64,000 bases of DNA from DASVBE01 sp963770375 (lineage in GTDB: Bacteria; Actinomycetota; Actinomycetes; Streptosporangiales; Streptosporangiaceae): positions 186,001-250,000 of the forward strand of contig CAVYPM010000028.1 in the NCBI GenBank assembly GCA_963770375.1. The letters run 5' to 3'. The notes beneath the pieces were generated by a model. It made no database searches, had not been told where the DNA came from, and worked only from the letters and a program-made list of their open reading frames with translations. Positions within the stretch are counted from its first letter, which is position 1; every line of letters starts with the position of its first letter. This document shows, in pieces, positions 44,916-53,851 of the stretch. Both the position numbers and the translations under genes were made by a program.

Positions 44916-47027
<2,112 letters not shown>

Positions 47028-47568
47028 GCTCGTCCTCCTGCCTGAGGATAATTCCCGGCCACGGGCCAATCCCCAAGATTGACTGCTCGCTTCGGCGGGA
47101 GCATAGGCCGCATGCCGCCTCTCTTACCCTGTCAGGACCGCAATGCTATCGCCCGCCGGACAAGAGCGAACAGGCAGATAGCAGCCGGCCGGGCCGTGCA
47201 GGCAGGCGGTTGACATCATCGCGATCGGCGGTATCTTTCTGCCCAGTCCAGCCCCGGCTAGCCCGGCTGGCCTGCTGGACACGGGGATTGGGCCCGGAGG
47301 GGGCCCGGGCGGCCAGTAGACAACGGAGGCGGGTCCCGCCGCAGGCGGGCGGGGCAGCCACCGGTCCGAAGGTGTGCCCGGGCCCTCCCCAGTGCTTGCA
47401 AGTGCTGTGCTCATGCAAGTGCTGTGCGGTAGCACCGTGCGGGCCGGCGTAGCGGCCGGCACGCTGCTCTGGGAACCTGGGGGGCGCCGCAGGCGTTGCA
47501 GGGCCAGGCGCCGGGCGTCCCGACCCGCAGCGCCGGGACGAAGTCAGAACCAGGCTGAGGCAGGAACT
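47028..47568. other. Divergent intergenic region with long leader before ppm
   Basis: The 540 bp between acs and the glycosyltransferase hold the sigma-70-like promoter listed separately. About 330 bp of transcribed leader follow, with several GC-rich palindromic stretches (for example GGGCCCGGAGGGGGCCC and CCGCCGCAGGCGG). I see no convincing protein frame. A structured 5' leader or small RNA is possible. Confidence 0.4.
47210..47237 (+). promoter_or_regulatory. Sigma-70-type promoter upstream of ppm
   Basis: TTGACA at 47210-47215 is separated by 16 bases from TATCTT at 47232-47237, close to the housekeeping consensus and unusual in such GC-rich DNA. Transcription would run rightwards through a leader of about 320 nt to the glycosyltransferase start. 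Confidence 0.6.
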
Positions 47569-48330
47569 GTGACCGGAACCGACCGCGCGCGCGGTCCGCT
47601 GGGCCGGGTGGCCGTGATCATCCCCACCTACAACGAGCGCGGCAACGTCGAGCAGATCACCACGCGGCTGCGGGCCGCGGTGCCGGACGCCGAGCTGCTG
47701 GTGGTGGACGACAACAGCCCGGACGGCACCGGTGACATCGCGGACAAGCTGGCCGCCTCCGATCCGGCCATCCACGTGCTGCACCGGCCGGGCAAGGCGG
47801 GCCTGGGCGCGGCGTACATCGCCGGGTTCGGCTGGGCGCTGGAGCACGGCTTCGGCGTCCTGGTCGAGTTCGACGCGGACGGCTCGCACCAGCCCGCCGA
47901 GCTGCCCCGGCTGCTGACCGCTCTGGAGGACGCCGACCTGGTCATCGGCTCCCGCTGGGTGCCCGGCGGGACCGTGCAGAACTGGCCGAAGTCCAGGGAG
48001 ATCCTGTCCCGCGGCGGCAACCTCTACGTCCGGCTGATGCTCGGCATCGGCGTGCGGGACGCCACCGCCGGGTTCCGCGCCTACCGGGCCGGGGCGCTGC
48101 AGGCGATCGACTACGCCCAGGTGCAGTCGCAGGGCTACTGCTTCCAGATCGACCTGGTGCTGCGGTTCATCCGGGCCGGGCTGACCGTGACCGAGGTGCC
48201 GATCAACTTCGTCGAGCGAACCCGCGGCGCGAGCAAGATGAGCCGGGCGATCGTGGCCGAGGCGCTCTGGCGGGTGACCCAGTGGGGCGTCAAGGGCCGT
48301 CTGTCCCGGCTGACCGGCAATCGCGCCTGA
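47569..48330 (+). CDS. Polyprenol-phosphate mannosyltransferase (GT2, Ppm/DPM1-like)
   Basis: This 253-residue GT2 glycosyltransferase has the blocks VAVIIPTYNERGNVEQI, LLVVDDNSPDGTGDIADKLA and VLVEFDADGSHQPAELP (DxD region). VIGSRWVPGGTVQNWPKSRE and SQGYCFQIDLVLRFIRAG are typical of dolichol/polyprenol-phosphate mannose synthases. It is predicted to charge polyprenol phosphate with mannose for lipoglycans or protein mannosylation. It lacks the acyltransferase domain fused in some mycobacterial Ppm1. GTG 47569 follows GGCAGGAAC. It converges with rbpA, as in M. tuberculosis (Rv2051c-Rv2050 neighbourhood). Confidence 0.88.
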   Translation: MTGTDRARGPLGRVAVIIPTYNERGNVEQITTRLRAAVPDAELLVVDDNSPDGTGDIADKLAASDPAIHVLHRPGKAGLGAAYIAGFGWALEHGFGVLVEFDADGSHQPAELPRLLTALEDADLVIGSRWVPGGTVQNWPKSREILSRGGNLYVRLMLGIGVRDATAGFRAYRAGALQAIDYAQVQSQGYCFQIDLVLRFIRAGLTVTEVPINFVERTRGASKMSRAIVAEALWRVTQWGVKGRLSRLTGNRA

Positions 48331-48392
48331 CACGCCGGAAGCCGCGCCACAGGTGGCGCGGCTCCCGGTCGGGCCGGTACGGCGGCGGAGGG

Positions 48393-48782
48393 CTAAGCGC
48401 TCTTGCGCTGGCGCCGCGGCTGGGCCGAGGACGGTGCGGCATCCTCGGCGCCGCGCTGCCCGCGGATCACCGCGAGCCGCTCGGCCAGAACTTCCTCCAG
48501 GTCGGCTACGGAACGCCGTTCCAGCAGCATGTCCCAGTGGCTGCGCGGCGCCTTGACCTTCTTCGGCGCGGGCAGGTCCCCGGACGTGGTGAAGGCGGTC
48601 GCCCCGCACACCCGGCACTCCCAGGTGGTCGGGATGTCCGCCTCAGCGGCGAACGGCACCGTGAAAGTGTGGCCTTTCGGGCATTCGAAAGCCACATCCT
48701 GTCGCGGGGCCAGATCGGTGTTACGGTCGTTCTCGTAGCTCGTAGCTCCGAGCCGGGTCCCGCGAAGTGAGCGTTCGGCCAT
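48393..48782 (-). CDS. rbpA: RNA polymerase-binding protein RbpA
   Basis: The 129-residue protein has RGTRLGATSYENDRN and DLAPRQ at the N-terminus, a central zinc-ribbon-like core with CPKGHTF and CRVCGA, and the sigma-interacting KKVKAPRSHWDMLLERRS. RbpA stabilises the holoenzyme with the principal sigma factor and supports open complex formation. This copy has the full Cys set, like Streptomyces RbpA and unlike the mycobacterial version. A SigR-type promoter lies upstream. The ribosome site GGGAGG is 9 nt before ATG. Confidence 0.95.
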   Translation of the reverse strand: MAERSLRGTRLGATSYENDRNTDLAPRQDVAFECPKGHTFTVPFAAEADIPTTWECRVCGATAFTTSGDLPAPKKVKAPRSHWDMLLERRSVADLEEVLAERLAVIRGQRGAEDAAPSSAQPRRQRKSA

Positions 48783-48823
48783 CAGTCTGCTGCCTCCCAG
48801 CGCTCAGCCGTCCTTGGGGTTAC

Positions 48824-48850
48824 AACGGTGAGCTCCCGGACAAGATTCCC
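48824..48850 (-). promoter_or_regulatory. SigR-type promoter of rbpA
   Basis: On the minus strand GGGAAT (48850-48845) is followed by exactly 18 bases and then GTT (48826-48824). This is the consensus for the thiol-stress sigma factor SigR/SigH (GGGAAT-N18-GTT). In Streptomyces coelicolor rbpA belongs to the SigR regulon, so the match agrees with known biology. The start codon is about 40 bp downstream. Confidence 0.75.
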
Positions 48851-48875
48851 AGCTTGCCGCGATTCCAACCCTGCT

Positions 48876-49028
48876 GTGCTTGCTGGCCCGCGGGAGGCCG
48901 CTATGCGCGCTGCCTTCCCGGCGAGCGCTGCTCACCGATCGAGGGAGCGCCGACCGCTCGCCGGGAAAACAGCGCCGCGGCCGCCCGCGAGCTGGCCGGC
49001 TCCGCCGGCGGCTTGCTGGCAGGGCCGG
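48876..49028 (+). repeat. Palindromic intergenic repeat, copy D
   Basis: This is a full copy: GTGCTTGCTGGCCCGCGGGA head, perfect 13-bp inner arms, and loop CTGCTCACCGATCGAGGGAG. The right side ends with GGCCGGCTCCGCCGGC and a GGCCGGCTACGCCGGCC hairpin. The right end runs into the TAG stop of the minus-strand GDPD gene. The left end is about 25 bp from the rbpA promoter. Confidence 0.85.
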
Positions 49029-49766
49029 CTACGCCGGCCACTGGCCGCGGGCGGACAGCACGTCCCGCAGCGCCACGGTGTCGTCGGTGATCAGCCCGTC
49101 CACACCCGCCTCGAGGAGCCGTGCCATCTGGGCCGGGTCGTTCACCGTCCAGGCGTGCACCGGCCAGCCGAGCGCGTGGGCCCGGCGCAGGAACGCGGGC
49201 GTGGCCATCCGGGCCGGGACCTGGGCGCACTGCGCTCCCTGGCTGACGGCCCGGGCCGCGCGGCCGCCGAGGCCGGCCGCCACCGCGGCGATCGCGGCGG
49301 GGGAGGCGGCCGTGCACACCGGCCGGCCCAGCGCCCGGCGGGCGGCGCGCAGCCGCAGGGCCGAGAACGAGCAGACGCAGACCCGGTCCCAGGCCGCGGT
49401 GCGGCGGAGCACGCCGGCCAGCGGGGCGATCGCCGCCGGGTGCTTGATGTCGATGTTGAACCGGGCGTCCGGCCAGCTGCCGAGCAGGTCCTCCAGCTTC
49501 GGGATCGGCTCCCGGCCGTCGATCAGGGCGGTGGCGACGGTCCGGTAGGGCAGCTCGGCGATCCGGCCCTTCCGGCCGGTGAGCCGGTCGAGGGTCTCGT
49601 CGTGGAAGGCCAGCAGCACCCCGTCCGCGGTGGCCCGGGCGTCGGTCTCCAGGTAGCGGTAGCCCAGGCCGACCGCGTGCTCGAAGGCCCGCCAGGAGTT
49701 CTCCGGCTGGTGTGCCGCGCCGCCCCGGTGGGCGAACGCCAGCGGCCCGGACGAGTCCAGGAACGC
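49029..49766 (-). CDS. Glycerophosphodiester phosphodiesterase, no normal start codon
   Basis: The readable protein begins FLDSSGPLAFAHRGGAAHQP, with the family HRG motif and the later Glu and Asp in LETDARATADG. AFHDETLDRLTGRKGRI, ARFNIDIKHP and HAWTVNDPAQMARLLEAGVD complete a GDPD TIM barrel. It hydrolyses glycerophosphodiesters to glycerol-3-phosphate. In this frame there is no ATG, GTG or TTG between an upstream TGA (about 49868) and the domain start. The first canonical start is GTG 49619, which would delete the active site. The missing start lies exactly where repeat copy F begins. Confidence 0.8.
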   Translation of the reverse strand, partial: AFLDSSGPLAFAHRGGAAHQPENSWRAFEHAVGLGYRYLETDARATADGVLLAFHDETLDRLTGRKGRIAELPYRTVATALIDGREPIPKLEDLLGSWPDARFNIDIKHPAAIAPLAGVLRRTAAWDRVCVCSFSALRLRAARRALGRPVCTAASPAAIAAVAAGLGGRAARAVSQGAQCAQVPARMATPAFLRRAHALGWPVHAWTVNDPAQMARLLEAGVDGLITDDTVALRDVLSARGQWPA

Positions 49767-50506
49767 AGTGCTTGCCGCTCGCTGCGGGCCGCTTGAGGGC
49801 GCTGCCTTCCCTCCTCGCTCCCTCGGCGCGCTGCGCTCGCTCGTCGCTCGCCGGCACGTCGCGCCTCATCGCTCGTCAGCCAGGCAGCGCCGCGGCCCGC
49901 CACGAGCCCAGTACTGCCGGCTCCGCCGGCCGCCCACTCGCGGCGGCGGGCCTCGGCGAGCGCGATGGCGGCCGCGGCAGCCACGTTCAGCGAGCCGACC
50001 CGGCCGGTCTGCGGTATGTAGGCGACCGCGCTGGCCGCGGCCAGCAGCGCGGCCGAGCAGCCCCGGTCCTCGTGGCCCAGGGCCAGGCAGACGTCCCCGC
50101 CCAGCGGCGCCTCGTGCAGCGGCAGGGCACCGCTGGCCAGCTCGATGGCGACCACCGCCAGGCCGCTGGCGGTGGCCTGGGCGGCCGCCTCGGCCGCGGT
50201 CAGGCCGCGGTCCCAGTTCACAAGCCGTTCGGTGCCCAGCGCGGTCTTGCGGGCCGACGGGTGCTCGGGCGAGGCGCTGTCGCCGCACAGCCAGATCTGC
50301 TCGGCGCCCAGCGCGGCCGCGGTGCGGAAGATCGACCCGACGTTGAACGGCTGGCTGACCGAGTCGAGCAGCAGGGCCACCCGGGCCCCGGTGGCCCGCC
50401 GCCAGGCCCGGTTCAGCCGCTTGACGTCCACCGGCCGCAGCGCACGGGCCGCGGCGCCGGGCGCCTGCGGCGGGCTGCCCGCCGCGGTGTCATCCGCCGC
50501 GGTCAC
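49523..50506 (-). CDS. TrmH/SpoU family RNA 2'-O-methyltransferase, reads through its end
   Basis: The SPOUT signature motifs are present: FNVGSIFRTAAALGAEQIWL, CLALGHEDRGCS and IPQTGRVGSLNVAAAAAIAL. These enzymes methylate ribose 2'-OH in rRNA or tRNA. GTG 50506 overlaps the stop of the preceding methyltransferase gene. The family normally ends soon after ALAEARRREWA (about 49935). Here the frame runs on through repeat copy F and about 240 bp of the GDPD region out of frame, to 49523. The natural stop has therefore been lost or the sequence is rearranged. Confidence 0.8.
   Translation of the reverse strand: MTAADDTAAGSPPQAPGAAARALRPVDVKRLNRAWRRATGARVALLLDSVSQPFNVGSIFRTAAALGAEQIWLCGDSASPEHPSARKTALGTERLVNWDRGLTAAEAAAQATASGLAVVAIELASGALPLHEAPLGGDVCLALGHEDRGCSAALLAAASAVAYIPQTGRVGSLNVAAAAAIALAEARRREWAAGGAGSTGLVAGRGAAWLTSDEARRAGERRASAARRGSEEGRQRPQAARSERQALRSWTRPGRWRSPTGAARHTSRRTPGGPSSTRSAWATATWRPTPGPPRTGCCWPSTTRPSTGSPAGRAGSPSCPTGPSPPP
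49767..49932 (+). repeat. Diverged palindromic repeat, copy F
   Basis: Head GCAGTGCTTGC and CGGGCCGCTTGAGGGCGCTG match the family left side, and GGCAGCGCCGCGGCCCGCCA with GGCTCCGCCGGCC match the right side. The middle is different: CTTCCCTCCTCGCTCCCTCG replaces the TTCCCGGCGAGCG arm. It lies between two tandem minus-strand genes and coincides with the lost stop of one and the lost start of the other. Confidence 0.65.
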
Positions 50507-51096
50507 CGGTGCACCGCCAGCACCCGGTAGCCGCCCCGGGCCGCGGCCCGCCGCACGGTCCAGCCGGCCTCCGCCAGCCACCGCTGCAGCGAGTCCGAGC
50601 CCAGGTTGCGCTGCACGACGAGGTAGGCGGAGCCGTCCGGGGCAAGCCGGGCCAGCCAGCCGGCCAGCAGGTCGTGCAGCGCCTGCTTGCCGATCCGGAT
50701 CGGCGGGTTGGACCAGATCAGCGCAAACTGGCCGGGCAGGCCGGGATCACCGGGCCGGGCGCAGCGGACGTTGCCCAGGCCGGCCTGCGTGGCGTTGCCC
50801 GCGCACAGCTCGAGCGCCCGCTCGTTCACGTCCACCGCCCACACCTGGGCGCCCGGCGAGCGCGCGGCCAGCACCAGGGCCAGCGGCCCGTACCCGCAGC
50901 CCAGGTCGAGCAGGTCGCCGGCGGCCGGGGGCGGCGGTGCGGTCTCCAGCAGCAGCCGGGTGCCCGGGTCGAGCCGGCCGGGGGAGAACATCCCGCCGTC
51001 GGTGCGCAGCGCCAGGTGCACGTCGGGCAGCACCACGTGGACCAGGCCGGGCCGGTGCGGGGCGTCCGGCTGCTCGGTGAAGTAGTGCTCGCGCAC
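50503..51096 (-). CDS. RsmC-like class I methyltransferase
   Basis: The 197-residue protein begins VREHYFTEQPDAPHRPGLVH and has the SAM-binding DLLDLGCGYGPLALVLA, acidic AVDVNERALEL and catalytic IWSNPPIRIG (NPP motif). It belongs to the 16S rRNA guanine-N2 methyltransferase (RsmC) group, though this short single-domain form may act on another substrate. GTG 51096 is the best start by similarity. It overlaps trmH by four bases, and both probably modify RNA. Confidence 0.87.
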   Translation of the reverse strand: MREHYFTEQPDAPHRPGLVHVVLPDVHLALRTDGGMFSPGRLDPGTRLLLETAPPPPAAGDLLDLGCGYGPLALVLAARSPGAQVWAVDVNERALELCAGNATQAGLGNVRCARPGDPGLPGQFALIWSNPPIRIGKQALHDLLAGWLARLAPDGSAYLVVQRNLGSDSLQRWLAEAGWTVRRAAARGGYRVLAVHR

Positions 51097-51119
51097 GATG
51101 TTCGCGGTCTTCCGCGTGG

Positions 51120-51479
51120 TCAGCGGGGCTGCCGGGCCGGCGCGGCCGGGCCGGGCGCGGCTGCTTCGGCGGCCAGCGCCGGGTTGATGTACCGGTGGGT
51201 GAACCACCGCTCGACCACGAACGTCAGCACCGGGATCGTGCCGGCCAGCAGCAGGATCACCGTGGCCGGGCTGGCCACCGGCAGGCCCAGCTTGCGGGAC
51301 AGCTGGAAGGCGGTGATCAGGTAGATGATGTACAGGATGCCGTGGACGGTGCCGACGTTGCTGGCCACCACCTCGTTGTGCGCCCAGATCTGCAGCGGGA
51401 CGCCCACGAAGCAGAGCACCATGAGCACCACGCCGGTCACGTACGCCATCACCCGGTAGCGGAGCACGGCTGCGCGCAT
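51120..51479 (-). CDS. DUF3817 membrane protein
   Basis: This 119-residue protein has three hydrophobic segments (YVTGVVLMVLCFVGVPLQIW, GTVHGILYIIYLITAFQL, VILLLAGTIPVLTFVVE). The conserved HG in VGTVHGILY and ERWFTHRYI mark family DUF3817, of unknown function. It lies upstream of the RsmC-like gene with a 23-bp gap. Confidence 0.88.
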   Translation of the reverse strand: MRAAVLRYRVMAYVTGVVLMVLCFVGVPLQIWAHNEVVASNVGTVHGILYIIYLITAFQLSRKLGLPVASPATVILLLAGTIPVLTFVVERWFTHRYINPALAAEAAAPGPAAPARQPR

Positions 51480-51517
51480 GGGCTGCTCCCTTTCCTTCCT
51501 GAGGTAACCCGGCGGGG

Positions 51518-51961
51518 CTAGCGGCGCCAGCCGCGCAGCGCGCGGCTGGCCGCCTGCTGGCCGAGCCGGGCCAGGTATGCGTTGTACTCGTCAAGCTCGG
51601 GGTCCGGTGCTTCCTCGGCGGCGGCCGGGGCGGCCGGAGGCCGTCCGGGCAGGCCGTCGGCCGGGTCCCCGGTGCTGGCCTGCCTCTGTGCTGGCCTCGG
51701 CGCGGGGCGGCCTTGGCGCCGCGGCGGCCGCGGACCTCGTCGATCACCGTCCGCACGTAGAACACCACCGCGAACGCCGCGAACAGCGGCCACTCGAACG
51801 TGTAGCCCCAGCTCAGCGCGTTGCCGGACTCGGCCCGGTGGAACTGCCAGTTACCCAGCCACAGCATGCCCACGACGGCGCCGATCACGAACCCCAGCCA
51901 GATCAGCCAGCGCGGGGTTCAGCAGGAAGCGCCACCGGGCGGACGGCCGGTCGCTGGACAT
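51518..51961 (-). CDS. Conserved actinobacterial membrane protein, frame broken
   Basis: ATG 51961 starts MSSDRPSARWRFLLNP. One extra C in a CCCC run leads to RWLIWLGFVIGAVVGMLWLG, a membrane helix. NWQFHRAESGNALSWGYTFE and WPLFAAFAVVFYVRTVIDEV, a second helix, follow. A second shift near 51700 reaches PELDEYNAYLARLGQQAAS and the stop at 51518. Similar two-helix proteins are widespread in Streptomyces relatives with no known role. It is in tandem with the DUF3817 gene. Confidence 0.7.
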
Positions 51962-51970
51962 GTCCTGAGG

Positions 51971-52558
51971 CTACTGCTGCTGGGCTGGTCCGCTCGTTTC
52001 CGGGCCGCCCCAGCGCTCGCGGGTGACCTCCCAGACCAGGTCGGTGGGCTCGGTGCCGTCGAGCCGGGAGTCCGTGCCCGGCTCCGAGCGGACGAAGGTG
52101 AAGCCGAGCTTGCGCGGGATACCGCCGCTGGCGACGTTGAGCTCGTCGTGCCGGATCTCTACCCGGGTGATCCCGGGCAGCGTGAACGCCTCCGCGATCA
52201 GGGCGGACGTGGCGGCGGTGGCCAGCCCGCGGCGCAGGTGCCCGGCGTGCACCCAGTAGCCGATCTCCAGGCCGCCGGGGCCGATCCTGGCCATCAGGCC
52301 GATGCTGCCGGCCAGCTCGCCGCCGGACCGGATGGCGTAGTTGAATTCGGTGCCGGACTCCCAGCCCTGCTCGCAGGAAGCCAGGAACTCCTCAGCGTCG
52401 GCGAGGCCGTACTCGCCCCGCGCCCACGGCATGAAGGGCCGCAACTCGTCCTGGGTCTCAGTCACCGCCTTGGCCAGCTCGGCGGCCGGACCCGCGCCTG
52501 CCCGCCAGCGGTGCAGCGTGACCGGGCCGTGGGTGAGGGTCTCACGCGGGCGTTGCAT
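51971..52558 (-). CDS. GNAT family acetyltransferase (RimJ/RimL type)
   Basis: The 195-residue protein has IGYWVHAGHLRRGLATAATS, with the R-R-G-L-A acetyl-CoA loop, and VEIRHDELNVASGGIPRKLG and FMPWARGEYGLADAEEFLA, typical of the RimJ/RimL branch acting on ribosomal proteins or small molecules. The substrate is unknown. It ends 10 bp before the broken membrane protein gene starts and may belong to the same transcript. Confidence 0.87.
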   Translation of the reverse strand: MQRPRETLTHGPVTLHRWRAGAGPAAELAKAVTETQDELRPFMPWARGEYGLADAEEFLASCEQGWESGTEFNYAIRSGGELAGSIGLMARIGPGGLEIGYWVHAGHLRRGLATAATSALIAEAFTLPGITRVEIRHDELNVASGGIPRKLGFTFVRSEPGTDSRLDGTEPTDLVWEVTRERWGGPETSGPAQQQ

Positions 52559-52666
52559 GGGTCAGAGCATGCCGGCACCCGGCCGGCCCGGCAAGCGGGT
52601 TTCGCGCCCCCGGAACCGTAATAAATAATCCCCGGTCCAATCCCGGCGGAGAAGCCCCAGGTCAGC

Positions 52667-52672
52667 GATAAT
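52667..52672 (+). promoter_or_regulatory. Likely -10 element for a leaderless gene
   Basis: GATAAT lies in a locally AT-rich stretch and ends 7 bases before ATG 52680. Transcription from it would begin at or next to the start codon, giving a leaderless mRNA, which is common in actinobacteria. No good -35 is visible. Confidence 0.4.
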
Positions 52673-52679
52673 CTCCAGC

Positions 52680-53000
52680 ATGTCTCTTGCCGATCTCCTG
52701 GCCCGCCGCAGCGGGCCGGCCGGGCGGCTGCCCGAGCGGATCGAGGAGCTGCGCGGGCCCGCCCGCGGTGTCGTCCGGCTGCCCCTGCACCTCACCTGGC
52801 CGGGGACCCGCGAGTTCGACCTGGCCGACCGGCAGGTCCGGTGCAGCCTGTACGGCATCGTGCTGACCCAGGGCCGCCGCGACGACATGGCCAGGTTCCT
52901 GAACGCCGGGCTGCTCCGCCAGGACTGGCCGGTGCTGCGGGGCCGGCTCGACCCGCGGCTGCGCCGCTGGTGCGAGCGCCGCTTCCTGCTGGCGCCTTAG
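52680..53000 (+). CDS. Hypothetical protein, 106 residues
   Basis: I do not recognise a characterised family. The protein is basic, with an N-terminal amphipathic segment (MSLADLLARRSGPAGRLPER), a middle RLPLHLTWPGTREFDLAD and CSLYGIVLTQGRRDDMARFL, and a C-terminus LDPRLRRWCERRFLLAP. Codon use is normal for the region. It is preceded by a good -10 element and stands alone ahead of the adenylate kinase gene. It reads as a real small gene. Confidence 0.65.
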   Translation: MSLADLLARRSGPAGRLPERIEELRGPARGVVRLPLHLTWPGTREFDLADRQVRCSLYGIVLTQGRRDDMARFLNAGLLRQDWPVLRGRLDPRLRRWCERRFLLAP

Positions 53001-53050
53001 GGCCGCGCCGGGGGGAGACGGACCGCGGGGACGCGTGCCAGGCTGGGGTC

Positions 53051-53851
53051 ATGCGGAAATACGTGATCATGGGCGTGCAGGGCAGCGGCAAGGGCACGCA
53101 GGCGATGCTGCTCGCCGCCGACCTGGACCTGGTGCATATCAGCGTGGGCGACATCTTCCGCTGGAACGTGCAGCATCACACCAAGCTCGGCGCGCAGGTG
53201 CGGCGCACCATGGCCGGCGGCGAGCTGGTCGGCGACGACCTGGTGGAGGGCGTCGTCAAGACCCGGCTGGCCGATCACGACTGGAACTTCGGGTTCATCA
53301 TCGACGGGTTCCCGCGCAACGAGCGGCAGGCCGAGTTCTTCCTGGAGAGCTACGACATCGACGGGGTGATCCACCTCGAGATGCCCGACAGCGAGGTGCG
53401 CCGCCGGGTGATGGCCCGGCGGCTGTGCGCGGGCTGCGGCATGGACTACAACCTGCTGGCCAGCACCCCGCACACGGCCGGCCGCTGCGACGTGTGCGGC
53501 GGCGAGCTGGTGACCAGGGAGGACGACACCGAGGAAGCGCTGGCCGTGCGGCTGCGCGACTACCACCAGAAGACCAACCCGGTGCTGGACATCTTCCGGC
53601 GCAAGGAGTACGTGGTCACCGTCGACGCCCGGCCGGGCCGGGACATCGTGCAGAAGGAGATCAGGGAGCGGCTCGGCCTGCCGCCACTGCCCGCCGCGGG
53701 CCAGGGCAGGCCCGGCCCCGGACAGCGCCGCGGCCGGCCGCTGACCCCGGATGCGGGTCCTGCTCGCGCCCGACTCGTTCAAGGGCACCATCGGCGCGGC
53801 GGACGCGGCCGCCGCGCTGGCCCGGGGGTGGCGCGCGGCCAGGGCCGGTGA
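53051..53851 (+). CDS. Adenylate kinase-type nucleoside monophosphate kinase
   Basis: The P-loop GVQGSGKGT (residues 8-16) and the NMP-binding IIDGFPRNERQAEFF are clear. The LID carries a Cys4 zinc site (Cys126, Cys129, Cys146, Cys149). The enzyme interconverts AMP, ATP and ADP; the unusual VQGSGKGT (normally xPGAGKGT) and the Cys4 LID set it apart from the main Adk. The core ends near ERLGLPPLP. The frame then continues for about 50 low-complexity residues and overlaps the glycerate kinase gene by 101 bp, so its natural end may be earlier. Confidence 0.82.
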   Translation: MRKYVIMGVQGSGKGTQAMLLAADLDLVHISVGDIFRWNVQHHTKLGAQVRRTMAGGELVGDDLVEGVVKTRLADHDWNFGFIIDGFPRNERQAEFFLESYDIDGVIHLEMPDSEVRRRVMARRLCAGCGMDYNLLASTPHTAGRCDVCGGELVTREDDTEEALAVRLRDYHQKTNPVLDIFRRKEYVVTVDARPGRDIVQKEIRERLGLPPLPAAGQGRPGPGQRRGRPLTPDAGPARARLVQGHHRRGGRGRRAGPGVARGQGR

